Below are positions 1-13,574 of a stretch of DNA of 64,000 bases, one piece after another; the stretch's first letter is position 1, and each line of letters starts with the position of its first letter. A program made the position numbers and the translations under genes. Under the pieces are notes generated by a model. The model was not told the origin of the DNA, made no database searches, and saw nothing but the letters and a program-made list of their open reading frames with translations. This stretch comes from Progne subis subis (lineage: Eukaryota; Chordata; Aves; Passeriformes; Hirundinidae): assembly GCA_022316685.1 (NCBI GenBank), contig JAKJHU010000136.1:310001-374000 (forward strand), read 5' to 3'.

Positions 1-3000
1 TTTCAAAGAGACAGGCGGCTCTTGCTAAAAGAGAGAGGAAGCTCTTCTTCCACCTCCAGTCTCTGAAGGTTCAGAGAATAATGCCTGTTCATCATGGGAG
101 AGGGTTTGGAAGGCTTGGATAAAATACCCTCTTGAAAATGTATCCATAACCTGAGGGTACTAATAAGGGGGTTTGGAGTTCTTTTTCCTCTTAATCCCAG
201 TAAGGGTTTATGACACCTCTACAAGCATGAAGTTGAACTATCAGTTTAAGACCGTTGGTCCCAACACGTGGCTTGTGGTGAATGTGTTGCACTTGGGAGA
301 CTTTGAGAAGCTGACAGAAATAGAAAACTGAGGTGACACAGACACCTGAATACAGCACATTTGAAGTGCTGTTATTGCCCAGAGGCTGAGAGTAGCTGCT
401 GACTGCTTTTCAGACCAGCAGTCTGCAGTCACTAGAACATGGGATACTCCTAGGAGGGCCCATAAACACAAAGGAAGAAATGGTGTTATTAAATAGTCTT
501 AAATTCACTCAGTGAGACCCGTGTGCAAGACGGCATTCAGCCTGGAAATTAGAGAAGAAAATATTGAAGACGAGCACTTTTTAGGAGAAATCAGCCTTTG
601 AAAATAGCCTCACTAGAAAGGCACTCTAAGCTCAATACACAAATTCTTCAGGGAAGTTGTTTAAAAATGCTTTGTACACAGCCAATTAACTCTAACTTAT
701 TGATTGAGATGGCATCTCTTAATTGTTTGGTTTGTTAAATATTTCTCTTTGAAGAATTTTCTCTCCAAAAAGCCACTTACACCAATTTCTGTAACGTGCC
801 ACTCAAGCTATCAGTGGACACATAAGAGTTACATACATGGTGAGGAGCTTTTAGTAGTTAAAAAAAATAGCAGCGACAACAATAAGAAAAAAAGTGGTTT
901 GTCTTTGAAAACCACACTGGAAAATAACCACTTACAGGTAATTCTAAATAGAGACTTGTGAAGTAAAGACAAATGCAACCGAGAGCTAATAAAGCCCTAT
1001 CTGTTAAACTCGGCATCCTGTGAGCTGATACTGGGCTTTTAGCGCTCACTGTTCTGCAAACCACTGGAAAAAAAAGGTAATGGGTAAAACAAAAAGATGT
1101 GATAAAGTCTTCCTATTTCACTGAAAAGCCACATGTCATTGGCATGAACTTCAGCAAAACATTGTAGAAAAATCAGCTGTCAATTAGCTGCTGCTTATGT
1201 ATCACAAGTTGACCAGAGAGGAGAAAAAAACAAGATATTTTCAAAATTAAGCATTAGTGCTGTATAAAAGCCATGAATCAGTATGAAGACCAAAGAAGTG
1301 AAGCCAGTTACAAGGTATTGAATTAAAAAAAGTCAAAACCCATAAAGTGTCAGGCCTTGCTAAACTCATGTGCTACCAGCATCTGAGCAAGAGGGACAGT
1401 TTTAAGTAAATGAAGAACTATTCTTTATTGAAAGTACCCAGTATAGAGTTCATGGCCTTAAGGAAAAAAACTTAATTTCACCAGATAAGAAGTCAATGAT
1501 GAATGAAAACCGACCGAACACAGTTGACAAGATCTTTCTTTTGCTGGCATCTGGGTCTTTTCCTATTAGCATCCAACTGTTGCACTTTCCAGTGAGAACC
1601 AGTGAAAGCAAAGTGTCACCAAAGTCAAGCCATGTGTGAAAACTCTTTCCATACAGCATCAGAGTTTACCATCAGAATTTACCATGACAATAGCCTTGGA
1701 TTATTCTAGAGCAACTACAGAGGTGAGAATCGGTGTTTGACTTCTCAGTTTCCAGTTTTGTTCACCACCAGCCCACCCACAGTCCCTGTCTGCAAACGCT
1801 AAAACACATGTATGATTCTATCCATGTTCATATTCCCACATAAACCAAGGCACACCTGTACCAAGCCATACCCAAAACTCGCACTTCACACTTGTTAGTT
1901 CTCTGGACATAACCTGAGATTCTCAAATCTCAAAAGCAAAGATGTGATAAAGACTGTTTTTTCTCCCCTCAAAGCTGAAGAGGCTGGTGACCACCCATGA
2001 ACTGGACGACAGTGTTCCCAGAGGAGGAAAGGCGTATCTGAGTTACCTATACGAAGACAAGCATGCTTTTTTGGGGGCAGATGAGAAAGAGGGAAATTAG
2101 GCCTGAACAACTATCATGGGTGTAAAAAACAACTCTATCATTAACAAATGCCCCGATTTTCAACCAACAGCAGAGCTAACTAAAAATAATAGTAACTCAA
2201 ACTGAAATAGAAGAAGGAGATTTTTTTATTAGAAATGATTTTTCAACCAGCTCTAACAAAAATAAAGTATAGGAATAATAAAAATAAAAGACATGGAAAT
2301 GTAATATTAGATGTACTCCGTGTTTTGTGGCTCTTGCTACAGCAATAACATCGCCCTGCTCCATCCACAGTTTTCCTTGCAAGATCAAAACCAGGCTGAC
2401 CCAGCACCTCACTCCAGATAATTTATTCCTCCACAAAGAAAAATAAATAATACTCTCACTCCTCTTTGCTCAGCTACTATTTATCAATTATAATCATCTT
2501 CACTACTATATAAAGTATGTTTCCAGCTCCCTGCATCAGGGCATAACTGACAGCAGCAATTCAAAAATGTGTTTGCTCAGCTAGGGAGAATTCAGAGCAA
2601 AAAGGGAAGTCCTGCAGGATGTGCTGGTCTCTGATAGCCAAACCTCTGAACTGTTACATGAAGAACCAAGTCTAAACGAGGAGGAGTGAGGAAAAGGAAA
2701 TGTACACATACAACAACTTTGCACTTCTATAATACTTCCCCTCCGCTGTTCTCTACAGAAGAACAAGGCATGAATCTTCACCATCCCCATCTAGCAGGGA
2801 TGAAACCCTGGCAGAGGAGAGGGAGAATTTCCCCGAGATAAAAAGAGTACTTTCGGTGGGAAAGCAAAGTTCACGCTAAAAGGCATTCCTGGCTCTCAGG
2901 ATCCTGCCAATACTACCAGCCGTGTTTCTCCTGACAGAAGAGTCCCACACATAACTGCTTCTCCAACACAACAAAGGGCATTGAACTTGGAGTTCAGGGA

Positions 3001-5802
3001 AGCAGGAGAAAGGGGGGTGGAGAAGGGGAAACCGGCAGAGTTTCAAATCTTTGGTGTATATTTATAATGTTGTAGAGAAACTGCATTTCAGGATGAAATG
3101 ATTATTGATTTCTTAATGGATTACTGCTGCGCAAATTTACACTCCCCCCCAAAACCATCAATCTTAGGATAATAATTATATACCTATCACAGTGCATAGA
3201 GGCTTCTGACTGAGTAGAAACTCATCGCTATCTGCCGGGAAATGGTCAGTTTTCTAATTTCTCCCACTCCAACCACATTACAGCATGGCAAGGAGCTACT
3301 GAAAAATACATGCTATTATAAAGCAAAGTTTGTAATAGCCACAGGACATGCCTCCAGTCAACTGTCATTAAACAGATTCTTTTAAACTACTGCCCTTAAG
3401 ACAGTGCCTGATCCATTAGTGAACAAGTTAATTAGTTATTAGAATCATTTTATATTATTTTTCTCATTGTAATGAAGCACCCAGCATTGAGTGAGACTCC
3501 TTAATGGGCAACATACATTCACAAACCCACACACCCTCACTTTTTCTGCTTACCAGCCTACAGTCAAATGTTTCTGTAGCTAAGTAATTTTTTAGCAAAG
3601 GCATCCATAGAACAGCTTTGCTACAAGCAGCATCATGTTGCAAGAATTACTTAAATACCACCAAGACTCCCCTTAACTACAGGAAGTGTCAGACCAAATC
3701 ACTGGAGATGGGGCACTATGGAAATTTAAAAATAATTCTGAACCAACAAACTCAACACCCCAAAGTTTGTGCGAGGTGCAGGAAACGTGGAAGAATCAAG
3801 TCTGCCTCTGTTCCTCCACTCCCACCACCACTACTGTTAAACTAAAGGTCTTAGATGAGGTTACAGTCCAAATGTGAGCTGTGAGCTAAAGGCAACCTGC
3901 AAAAGGGCTGGTTGTGAACCCAGCACCTCTGAGCTGCCAGCCCCATCCCTCTGCAGGAGGCAACCACCCTTTGCACCAGGTCAGAGGCAGCAGAAAAGCC
4001 AACTGCCTGCCTTGAGGACCACTCAGCTGATGATCTGTGCGAGGTATCAGCACAGCTCAGAGTGTCTTTTCCTCAGCAGAGACAGAAAAAGAGCGAGGAG
4101 CTCCCATCCCTGCGCAGACACCACCCTCTCACTGCGTGAGACCGTGCACTAAACCGGATCAGCAAATCGATCCAAGCTAAAAATACCCCTTTTTGTTATT
4201 TGGTTTTTCTTTTTCCAGAAGAAAATGCTGGCATTGCCACAGAGAACAAGGAATGCTGAACTTGGCTTTGAATGCGTGCCTTAGGAATAGTCATCTCTGC
4301 TAGAAGGGCATCTGGGGCACCGGCCAGTCGTAACACCTCTAAACAGTCCTAACTAATGACAGCCCACACAGCCAGGGCCATTAAAACATGTGCAGGTTAA
4401 ACCCTGCACACAGCGGATTTCCAAGCTCCTGCAGCGCTGCTCATCTGCAGTTTGCTCCAGAGCAGAGCTGCACTTACACCCTGCTCAACACCAATCCCGC
4501 TGCGCCCAGTGCTGAGCCTCGCTGTAAGCAGTGGGTAATGGAACAGCTTGTACAAGCCAAGGGCTGGAATTTTAATGGAAAGCTGAGGTACAGCTCGCTG
4601 GCTGTAATCTGGCTGGAGCCCTCCATGCCTAAAACAATTTCAAATACAAATGCAGCCAGTTGATGCTCCCCAAGACAATGCCTGTCACTCCCTACAACTG
4701 GCCCCCGTGCTAGGGGTCTGCTCCACAAGTGTGTGGAATTCGAGAATCTCCCACAGAGTGCAGTGGGCTTTGGATAGATCTTAAATTACTCACGAGAAAG
4801 CTTGCCAGCTACAGAGCACAAGATCAGCACCTTAACTCTCGTTTCTCTAAGAGGCTCCAATTTAATTAGCACAGCAACTTCTCCCCTTTTCCATAACTGA
4901 CAATTCCATCCTTCCTCCTCGGTCCCAGGAACTACTTATAGCTGCTGTAGGACAGCAAGAGCATCTCCAAAAATCCTCAACTCGAAAGGTGGTTAACAAC
5001 AACAACAAAAAAATAACAGCCAAAGAAAACAGCATTCTCCAAGGAACACAGGCCACATAAAATAGAAGCAAAGGACCCAAAATTCAACATTTGCCATCAG
5101 CTTCAATTAGCAGCAAAGTGGGGTTTGGGAAAACAAGGGCCTCTTCAGAGCTGCTACAGGGCAAAGATGAAATCCCAGAATTAAAAACAAAATCCCCACA
5201 TGCACATTAATATTCAGAGGCAATTACCTTTCAGCTTAAAGTCAGCCAACATGCATCTTACTACTGCAGCTCTTAAAGCAATCTTGTTTACAACTGGAAA
5301 TGGATTACATTATCTCATCTCCACCTATCCACATAATGCAGAGCAAACTGTCAAACATAAAATTACAAAATGGTTATTGTAAGGTATCCCCTTCAGCATA
5401 AAAATTAATTTGACCTATTTTATTACTAAATTATTTCTCCCACACAAATTCTCTATCATAGATATCTATCAGCACTGACATTTATATTCCAGTGAGGCAC
5501 TCTCAGATGCCTATTTTCTTCTTCTCCATCTCAAAGGTGTATTGAACAGATTTGATGTAAACAGCCTGCCAAGCTAGTTAAAATCTTTAAACTTTACACA
5601 TACAATTAGATTGTGACAATAACCATTTGCTTAAAAAGAGAGAGCGAGAAAGATACCTACACAGAGTTTCAGATTCTGAAACAAAATGCTTCAGGAATTA
5701 CAGAAATGATGGATCTAAATTTAAGAAGGACCTACAGGTATTTATACTACGGCTCTGGCAGGTTGTTCTGATTGTCACCGAGAGACATGATTTGACACAA
5801 TG

Positions 5803-5886
5803 GCCCTGATTAAGAATGTGCTTAAGTCCTATTAAAGCCAATGGAAGTTAATCATCTGTTTAAGAGCTTTGCTAAATCAGGACCAG
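5803..5886. repeat. Ancient amniote palindromic repeat copy
   Basis: Two arms face each other: CCTGATTAAGAATGTGCTTA on the left and, read from the other strand, CCTGATTTAGCAAAGCTCTT on the right, with AAGCCAATGGAAGTTAAT at the centre. This resembles the old, non-autonomous palindromic element found across reptiles and birds whose centre reads like ATTGACTTCAATGGGACT. The family name is not assigned from memory. Confidence 0.5.
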
Positions 5887-7165
5887 AACAGGAGACATTT
5901 CCAAAAAATCTGGGCCTAAATTGAACACACACTAATTAGCTGCACACACCAATTACATGATTATGGATGAAACACAGTTGTTTAGCATTTACAACGGCAC
6001 ACTTTGTGTGGAATCATTTAGAAATAAGGTCTAATTATCATTCCATAACAGGTCCCACAATGCATTATAACCCACATATAGCATATTAATTTTACTTAAA
6101 AGAATAGCTTGAAAAGAAAAAAAAAAAAAAGAAAAAAGCAGAAATCCTTCCAGTGATATTAGTCTAAATTCTCAAGTGGATCAAGATCTGACCCTTTTGG
6201 AACTTCACTGTGTTTACAGGGAGAATGTCTGAGCACTCTTGCTCGGCCCAGTTTCCTTACTGCTACATTTTGCTTACAGAAAATACTCACTCTTGCATTT
6301 CAAAATGTAACATTCGTACTGGATGCTGCCTAATGACTTAGCCCTGCACTCAGAAAACAAACAAATTGGCACAGAGCTGCATAGCCAGGGTAACAAATAT
6401 CAGCATATTATTCCTAAAAAATATTTGTGCATACAACCCAAAAGTTGTTATAAGTTCATTCATTTGTGAATGATCTCAATCATTTGAACTGTTCGACTTT
6501 AGCAAGGACTGACAAGTCTCACTTTTATGTCCCTTACACTGACATTTATTAGTTTTTCTTAGTAGCAAGATTTTCAGTTAAGTGACTAAAAAAGTCTCTC
6601 CTTTCATTAAATTAAGAAAAAAAGGCATTCCCAAAGCCAGAGACTGTTGAAAAGCCATGCTTCAGTGCAAACACAGCTCAGGAATGAGAAGACCCATTGA
6701 GAGTTACATTTATTAAACAAACACACATTAAAAATAATAAAAAAAAAAAATAAAAAAACCCCTCATGGTATGTAAGGCAATCTTGAGATTTAAAACTTGA
6801 GTCATGATTGTGAAAGTTTGGAGCTGGCATGCCAACTTGGTGAGCCATCTGCTCACCAACAATTTATAAACGAGACTGCTGCCAAAGCCACCCGATTACT
6901 CAGTTCTAATATTAGTGATGTAACTAAAACATGCTTGTAGGGTTTTTCTCCCTATGGACCAGGAAGCACAAGAGAAAAAAACCTCATGGAGAAAAAGTTA
7001 TAAATAAAATAGGTAAAATGTATTTATTCTATATTCCCTTCAATTCTGGGAAGCAGGAACATTACAGATTAAGTCGATGCTTTAGTTCTGTAATTCCCCC
7101 TAAACCAAGTCAGAAGGAAAAAAAGATAAATCAGCAGAGTGATTACAAATGATGGGACAAGGAGG

Positions 7166-7598
7166 ATCATAGACTGGTTTGGGCTGAAGAGACCCTAAAA
7201 CCCATCTCATCCCACCCCCTTCCATGGGCAGGGACACCTTCTACCATCCCAGGTTTCTCTAAGCCCCAGTGTCCAGCCTGGCCTTGGACACTTCCAGGGA
7301 TCCAGGGGCAGCCACAGCTTCTCCGGGCACCCTGTGCCAGGGCCTCCCCAACCTCACAGTCAGGAATTTCTTCCTAAGGTTCAATCTAACCCTGCTCTCT
7401 GGTACTGGGAAGCCATTCCCCCTTGTCCTTTCCAGGTTCCTCCAAACCCTTGTGAATAGTCTCTCTCCATCTTTCTTACCACCATTAGGTCATCCCAAAG
7501 CCTTCTCTTCTCCTGGCTGAACAATCCAAATTCTCTCAGCCTGTCCTCACAGCAAAGGTGCTCCATCCCTCTGATCAACTTGGTGGCCCTCCTGAACT
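7166..7598 (-). mobile_element. CR1 LINE, 5'-truncated 3' end
   Basis: The block starts with ATCATAGACTGGTTTGGGCTGAAGAGACC and proceeds through the usual CR1 3' region (CAGGGACACCTTC, CTGGCCTTGGACACTTCCAG, GGGGCAGCCACAGCTTCTC, CATTCCCCCTTGTCC, CTGGCTGAACAATCC). On the plus strand this is the reverse complement of CR1, whose 3' terminus is at the left. CR1 is the main avian LINE; most copies are 5'-truncated like this one. Any open frame in it is a remnant. Confidence 0.93.
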
Positions 7599-8956
7599 AT
7601 GTATTCTGTACCAAACGCCCATTTTGATAATTACTGAAATGGTAGTTGGCTAAAATCAAACATGTTGTGCTCATCTCATAATAGCATTTAATATATTTTG
7701 AAAAGAGTAAAGAAACAGTCAAGAAATTGTGCACATAAGCTACCAGGTACAAGTGCTGATTTTACTTGTGATGCTAATTTACCATTAGAACGGGGCAATA
7801 TGGGATAAAAACATTATCCGATCTAAACAAGTCCTTTCTTATTAAAATTCAACATTACAAATAGCAGCAAAAACATGCTGGAAGTTACTCTACAGTAAAT
7901 AATCCTTGGGGCAAAAGATACTGTAATGAAACTGCATGGAAAATTACTCACTCAATCATTTTTAAAACGTTGAGTCACAATTCAGTTTTGTTGGCCTGAA
8001 ACTCCACTTCCATCTCCATGGCAAGTCCGTAGCAAATCCCAAAGCACAGCCAACTATTCCCAGAGCTCAGCCACGGGGATGTGCTGCTGCAGGAGGAAAG
8101 CCAGCAGTGTGCAATGTCCTACAGCACCACTTTCACCCTGTCTCCTGTGCCCACAGAGGTCACAGAGCACTGGCTTCAGCGGGAGCAGAATCAGGACATT
8201 TCCAAGTGTTCTGCAGGGGACACTAATTAGATTCAAAACACAGGCAGTCCTGGTGGCATTAATTAAGAGGACAACGACAGTAACAAGCACTCTGCTTCGT
8301 TTCAGAACACCTTGCTCTATCACTGCCAAAAGGAATAGCTTTTAAATCTGCAGTTTGAAATTAAATGCATCATCATTACCCAATTACCACTCTAACTAGT
8401 TTCCTCAACAACAGATCGGCTTTATTTACAATTAATTTTGGTTAATGGACTAGTTGTAGTTTTATCTGACGATAATGGGAGAGAATTAATAACTACTTAA
8501 TCCACACAAAATTTTGTTGTTCACATAGCACACAAAATTTTGACAAATGTTTCTGAATCCCAGCCAACAACCACCAGCACATTTTCACCATCTGAAAGCA
8601 GCCAAAGCTCAGCAAATGTTACCATTTTACATTCTAGTAGGTTAAACTGTTTATATATATAATTAGAATTATTATTATAAACTACAGTCATAATTATAAA
8701 TTGAAATTTCATCACTGACTCATAAGGAAGCTTCCCCCCTTCGAAAACACCTGGCCAGAACAATTGATTAAGGTTATCTCTTCGATGGTCTACAAAGATT
8801 TATTCCAACTCTAGTTGCACAGGAAAATGCTACAGGAGAAAATGGAGAATAAAATGCCCTGTGCCCATCGGCTGTGCTGTCTATCTCACACCTTTGTCTA
8901 TTCCCCTCCAATGGACTTAAGCCTGGCTCCAAAGCCATTTTAAGCCCAGTCCTATT

Positions 8957-8978
8957 TTTTTTTTTTTTTTTTTTTTTT
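8957..8978. repeat. Poly(T) tract
   Basis: About 22 consecutive T inside the intron without recognisable retrosequence beside it. Confidence 0.9.
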
Positions 8979-11900
8979 AATTAGACATTGGTTTTAAATG
9001 GTTTTAACCCATCGTCTTCCGTTGCCACAGCACCACCCTCTCTCAAAAATACTTTCCCCTTGCCAAATGCTGGGAAGGGCTGGGTTTGCCTCCAGCCAGG
9101 TCCATTCTCTTCTAGTGCAGCAGTCTCTGGCTGATACAACATCAAACCTAAGGATCTCCCCATATCCAGTCATTAAGGAACCTTAGATAATTATATGGCA
9201 ATAACCATTCACATTTCTACAGTGAAAACATTTCTGCTCTTTTCCTAAGGCTCTGTTGTTCTAGGCTGTTGAAAAGAACAGCCAGCGTTCTGCGACAGGA
9301 GTGGGTGAGCTGGGACACAGATAAAACATCCTGACATGAAGATGAGGAAGAACATTACAGAGCAGCACTATAGATTATTTCCTGGAATGCACTGCAGTTT
9401 GCTTTGGTTTTGAGTACATACGTGATATATATTTACTTGAGCAAAAATCTCACTACTATCGATTTCTCTATAAATATTTAATGGTTACCAGTCAGAAGGT
9501 AAATTTAAGTAACAATAGCACTAATGACATTAAATTAATGAATCACTTTAAAAGTGAGGAAAAAAGCAAACACCTCTTTACAGCATTTCAGACCAAGAGC
9601 AGTAAGACAGCAACCTGAAACCATGCTACATGCTGATAGCCTGAGTCATGTCTGGTCTCTCAGGCAGACCAGAGAGGTGATTTTGCACAAACATCTCACA
9701 AAAAAAAAGTAGGTTTTGCAAGAAGCAAACTTAGCAGAGACTGGCTTCCAACAACTTTTTCCCATGCATTTGACATTTGAAAAGGGCGGCGCTTAATATT
9801 TTTTTCCTTCAGCCAAGACACAATTCACATACTTCTTTCTGCTCTTTCTGGCTTCCTCGTTTCATAACAATTGCACTTTCCTAGTATTTTTCAAGCCCTT
9901 ACTTCTCTGTTGTATATGACTGAAACCCTCTCTAAGTGCCTTCTATTTGTATTACTGCACTACACATGTACAGGCTTGTCAGAAACCAGGGCTGGACACA
10001 TTTTCCTATCTTTTTCTTTGGCTGCCAACCTTCCCTACTTGATATTAGCTAATTTGGGGGCAGCTGACAGGTCATAGCCTTTAGACTATGAGAACACTCT
10101 GGGATTCACATGTAGGTACATGGGATTTTGGCAAAATAACTTGTGCAATTCATAGAATACAATTTTAAAAGAAGGCCAAGAATAAATTCACAGAGCTCTC
10201 ACAGTCTGCTAACGTCATGTACTACTTGGCCCTTAAATACACAACTAGCACATCATTCTTCTGAACTCTTGAGAGCTACCTATACTCCGACAATCTGCAG
10301 TCACATACACAAATCATGAAGCTGATTGCCTCCCATCTCCCGGAGCTGAATTCTTCCTAAGATTAATTTCCCTACTTTTTCTCCACTCTTCAGCCTCAAC
10401 TTTTACCCACTCACTTGTATCTCTTCAACTGGTATCCTTTGTAAAGCTATTAAAACAAAAAAGCATGCTATAATAAGGAGATACTGTAATATTACTCTCT
10501 AGAAGACTAGATTATCCAAAGGATAATACCCTACAGTAAGAGAGAGAGGCCTGTCCATTTAAGGTAGGGGAAAATTTCCAGTGGGGGTTTCAAGTAAAGC
10601 TGACACCCCAGACTGTTCCGCACAGCTGCACAGAGATGCCTTAGACTCACCCAGGAACTACCTGTACTGGTAACAAGGTCAAAACAACTGGTAAGGTTGA
10701 CCCAGTTTGGGGAGATTAAACTGTAAAACTATTACTTACAACTACATTTAGGACATGCCTAAATCTGAAAGGTGATGAGGATTAAGGCACTGAGTAAATT
10801 TAAGGCCCAGTGGTGTATTCTGAAATATTTCTATACTTGGGAGGACTCTGCACTGGTGCCCAATCCCTGCAGGCTCTCCAGGGATGCAGGAGAGGCCCCA
10901 CACTACGACAGCACACGTGCAATACAGAGCCTGTACCTAGGAACAGACAATTAAAAGCAGTATGCAAAACTGCTAATTAATGAGATTTATACTCCTTCAG
11001 GGGCTGTTGTCTCGACAAGGCAAACCTTGCAGGATATCAATTTCTCAAGAAATAAGATTAAAAACCAAATGCCATTTTATTCTTTTGACTGAGCTGTGTC
11101 CCTCTATCACAGACCTGGCTGTTAACCAGAAGAAGGTCTTCAGTCTACCACTACTCTTTCCTGGAAACTTTTAAACCATCCACAACTTTAAGAGAGCAGC
11201 TACTCTTCCTCAAATGAATAAGCCTCATATCTCTTCTGGGTAAAAAGACTTGCTGTTTTCATACAAAAAGAAGTATGGCTTTCATTTTCAAAAGAAGGGA
11301 ATTCACACCATCCTGTTTGCTGCTCCTTGAACTAAAGCAGGTATTTAATTCTCACTGCTGAAGTTTAAATGATGCACAGACAGAGTTACCAAAAACTCAC
11401 TCAGTTTGTGTTTTATGGCTAGATCATTACCTAAAAAAGCAACTTTGCTTGCAAGGGGAATCATAAAATGTCCAAAAGCTGAGCTGATGTCTAGGAAAGA
11501 TTAGGTGTGAATTCTCATTGAACTGCACATAGGCATTCCCAAATCAAAGAGTAATTATGAGAAAAATTACCATGGACTTGAGCATATCACAAGGCTCTGC
11601 AGCCAGCTTTCTGTGCCACTCACCAATATAATTTTCAGGGACTGAGGGAACACATGCCCCTTGAGAAAAACAAAGGACAATATCACTTTCTTCTGATGGA
11701 ATTGGGAGGTTTTAGAGGCTGGGGGGAAATACAAGGAAAACATCACTGAAAAGAAGCTGAGCAAACTCCAGTCTGATGCTGAAGGTCACAGCACAGGTAT
11801 CTTTAGTGTAACACTTGTTTTGTTCCAGTGGAAAAACAGAGGGGGTAAACAAGAAGATCCCCCCCCCCCGGCTCGCTCGGAATGTCGAGCTTTGTCATGT

Positions 11901-13543
11901 ATGCTGCTTAACTGCCAAGGGAGCATCTCTGCCCTAAGCCCTGCCCACATCTGACACTAGCTGGAGCGGAAACACAGGCCGCCTTACCTCCTCACACGAG
12001 AAAAGGTTCATAAGAGAAAAAAGATCATAGGTGGGACAGGCAAGGTGAGTGGATTTTCTGTACTTCAGGATGTCCTACCTCCTTCAAAACCCCCAGGACA
12101 AAGGGCCTGACAACAGCAGCACCAAGGTGTGGCCGGGTCTTCTATCTCCACTGCATGAAGTTTCAGGGTGGACAGTAGCACCGAGTCCTCCAAAAGCCTT
12201 CTCCAAGCCACAGACAGGGCAGGGACTTGAATACTCACACTGATCTTTCCCTTCTCTCCCCCCTACTGCAGTGACTACACCTGTGCCCAGAGCAGAGCAA
12301 CCTCACACGTGGTAGGTACCAATACCACAGCAGGAAAAGAGGCTGGAAAGAAACAGTCTGTGCAGCTTCTCCAAGTAACATGAAACCATGGTGGGGAGAG
12401 CAGACAGGTTTGCAGTGAATCAGATTCCTTGGCTCCTGCCTTGTGTAAAACCCACAGTCTGCTAAGAAGAGGGGCTCCTACCTGTGTAGGAGAATGATGC
12501 ACTTCAACTCCTCTTTTTTTTTTTTTTCCTCACTACCAGCGGGTAGACAGAGATATTCACACCATCCACACTGGGGGTGGGAGCATGCGGCCCTAGCACC
12601 GACCTCCCCCCATACCTGAGAGGACACAGGGATGTGACCACCAGCCTGAGCTTCACCAAATGGAAGATGACGAGCCCTGTGGCCTCTCTGGACAGGACGA
12701 ACACAGAGCAACCATGAGGTAAAAGAGCTGACAACACACGCAGAGCCTGCTACCTCTGTGGTGCTATGCCTTGGCCACACAGCATTACAGGAATAAACCC
12801 CCAAACTGGAATGATTTTTTAAAAATAAGAGGCAGAGAGAAAGCAAAAGTCAGTTAAAAAACCCAGAAAAGACATTCTAATTCACAGAAGTTGACATGAT
12901 CTATCAGCACAGAAATGAGGGGGATCAATCAAGCCCATGCTCTTCCAGGAACAGTGTCTGCTGTTTTACGGTATTTTTGAATGTAACACCTGTAACAGCA
13001 CTTGCAGGTGACCCTGCCAGCCAGGGCCAGGCTCAGAGCAGGAGCCTCTGCCAGCATCTCCCTGCCTGTGAGGGATTACAGTTCTTCAAAGCCACAGGCT
13101 GACACAGCAGTGCCAGCAGGAGCTGGTAACGTAGACCTGGCTTCAGATCAAGGGCACATTTTGCTGGGCAGTGTGAGTAGGGGCTCGTCCACACACAGAC
13201 CTGGCAATGTTCAGTGGTTAGGGAAGAGTTAAAATTCTGTGGTTGCTCTAATGTAATCACACCACAACAGAGTACTTTAGGACCACCACAATTATTCCTG
13301 TGCAGCACAGGAAATAAGCTGCACTTATATATTAAGGTATTTCTGAATGCATCTCATTGTGGGGCTGCAAAAATTAAATGCGAAATAACCCCTAAGCAAA
13401 GAAGGTACTGTAAAAAAAACCTACTTTTGACAAAGGCTAACATGTACCATCCAAGTCTCCATCCTAAGTGATCTACAGCTTCTGTGATTCAGAAAATAAA
13501 AGGCAAGAGGGAAAAAAAACAAAAACAAAAAAACCCACCAGAA

Positions 13544-13574
13544 AACAAAACAAACAAACAAACAAACAAACAAA
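13544..13574. repeat. (AAAC)n microsatellite
   Basis: A run of CAAA units preceded by A-rich sequence containing further AAAAC spacing; A-rich simple repeat in the intron. Confidence 0.88.
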
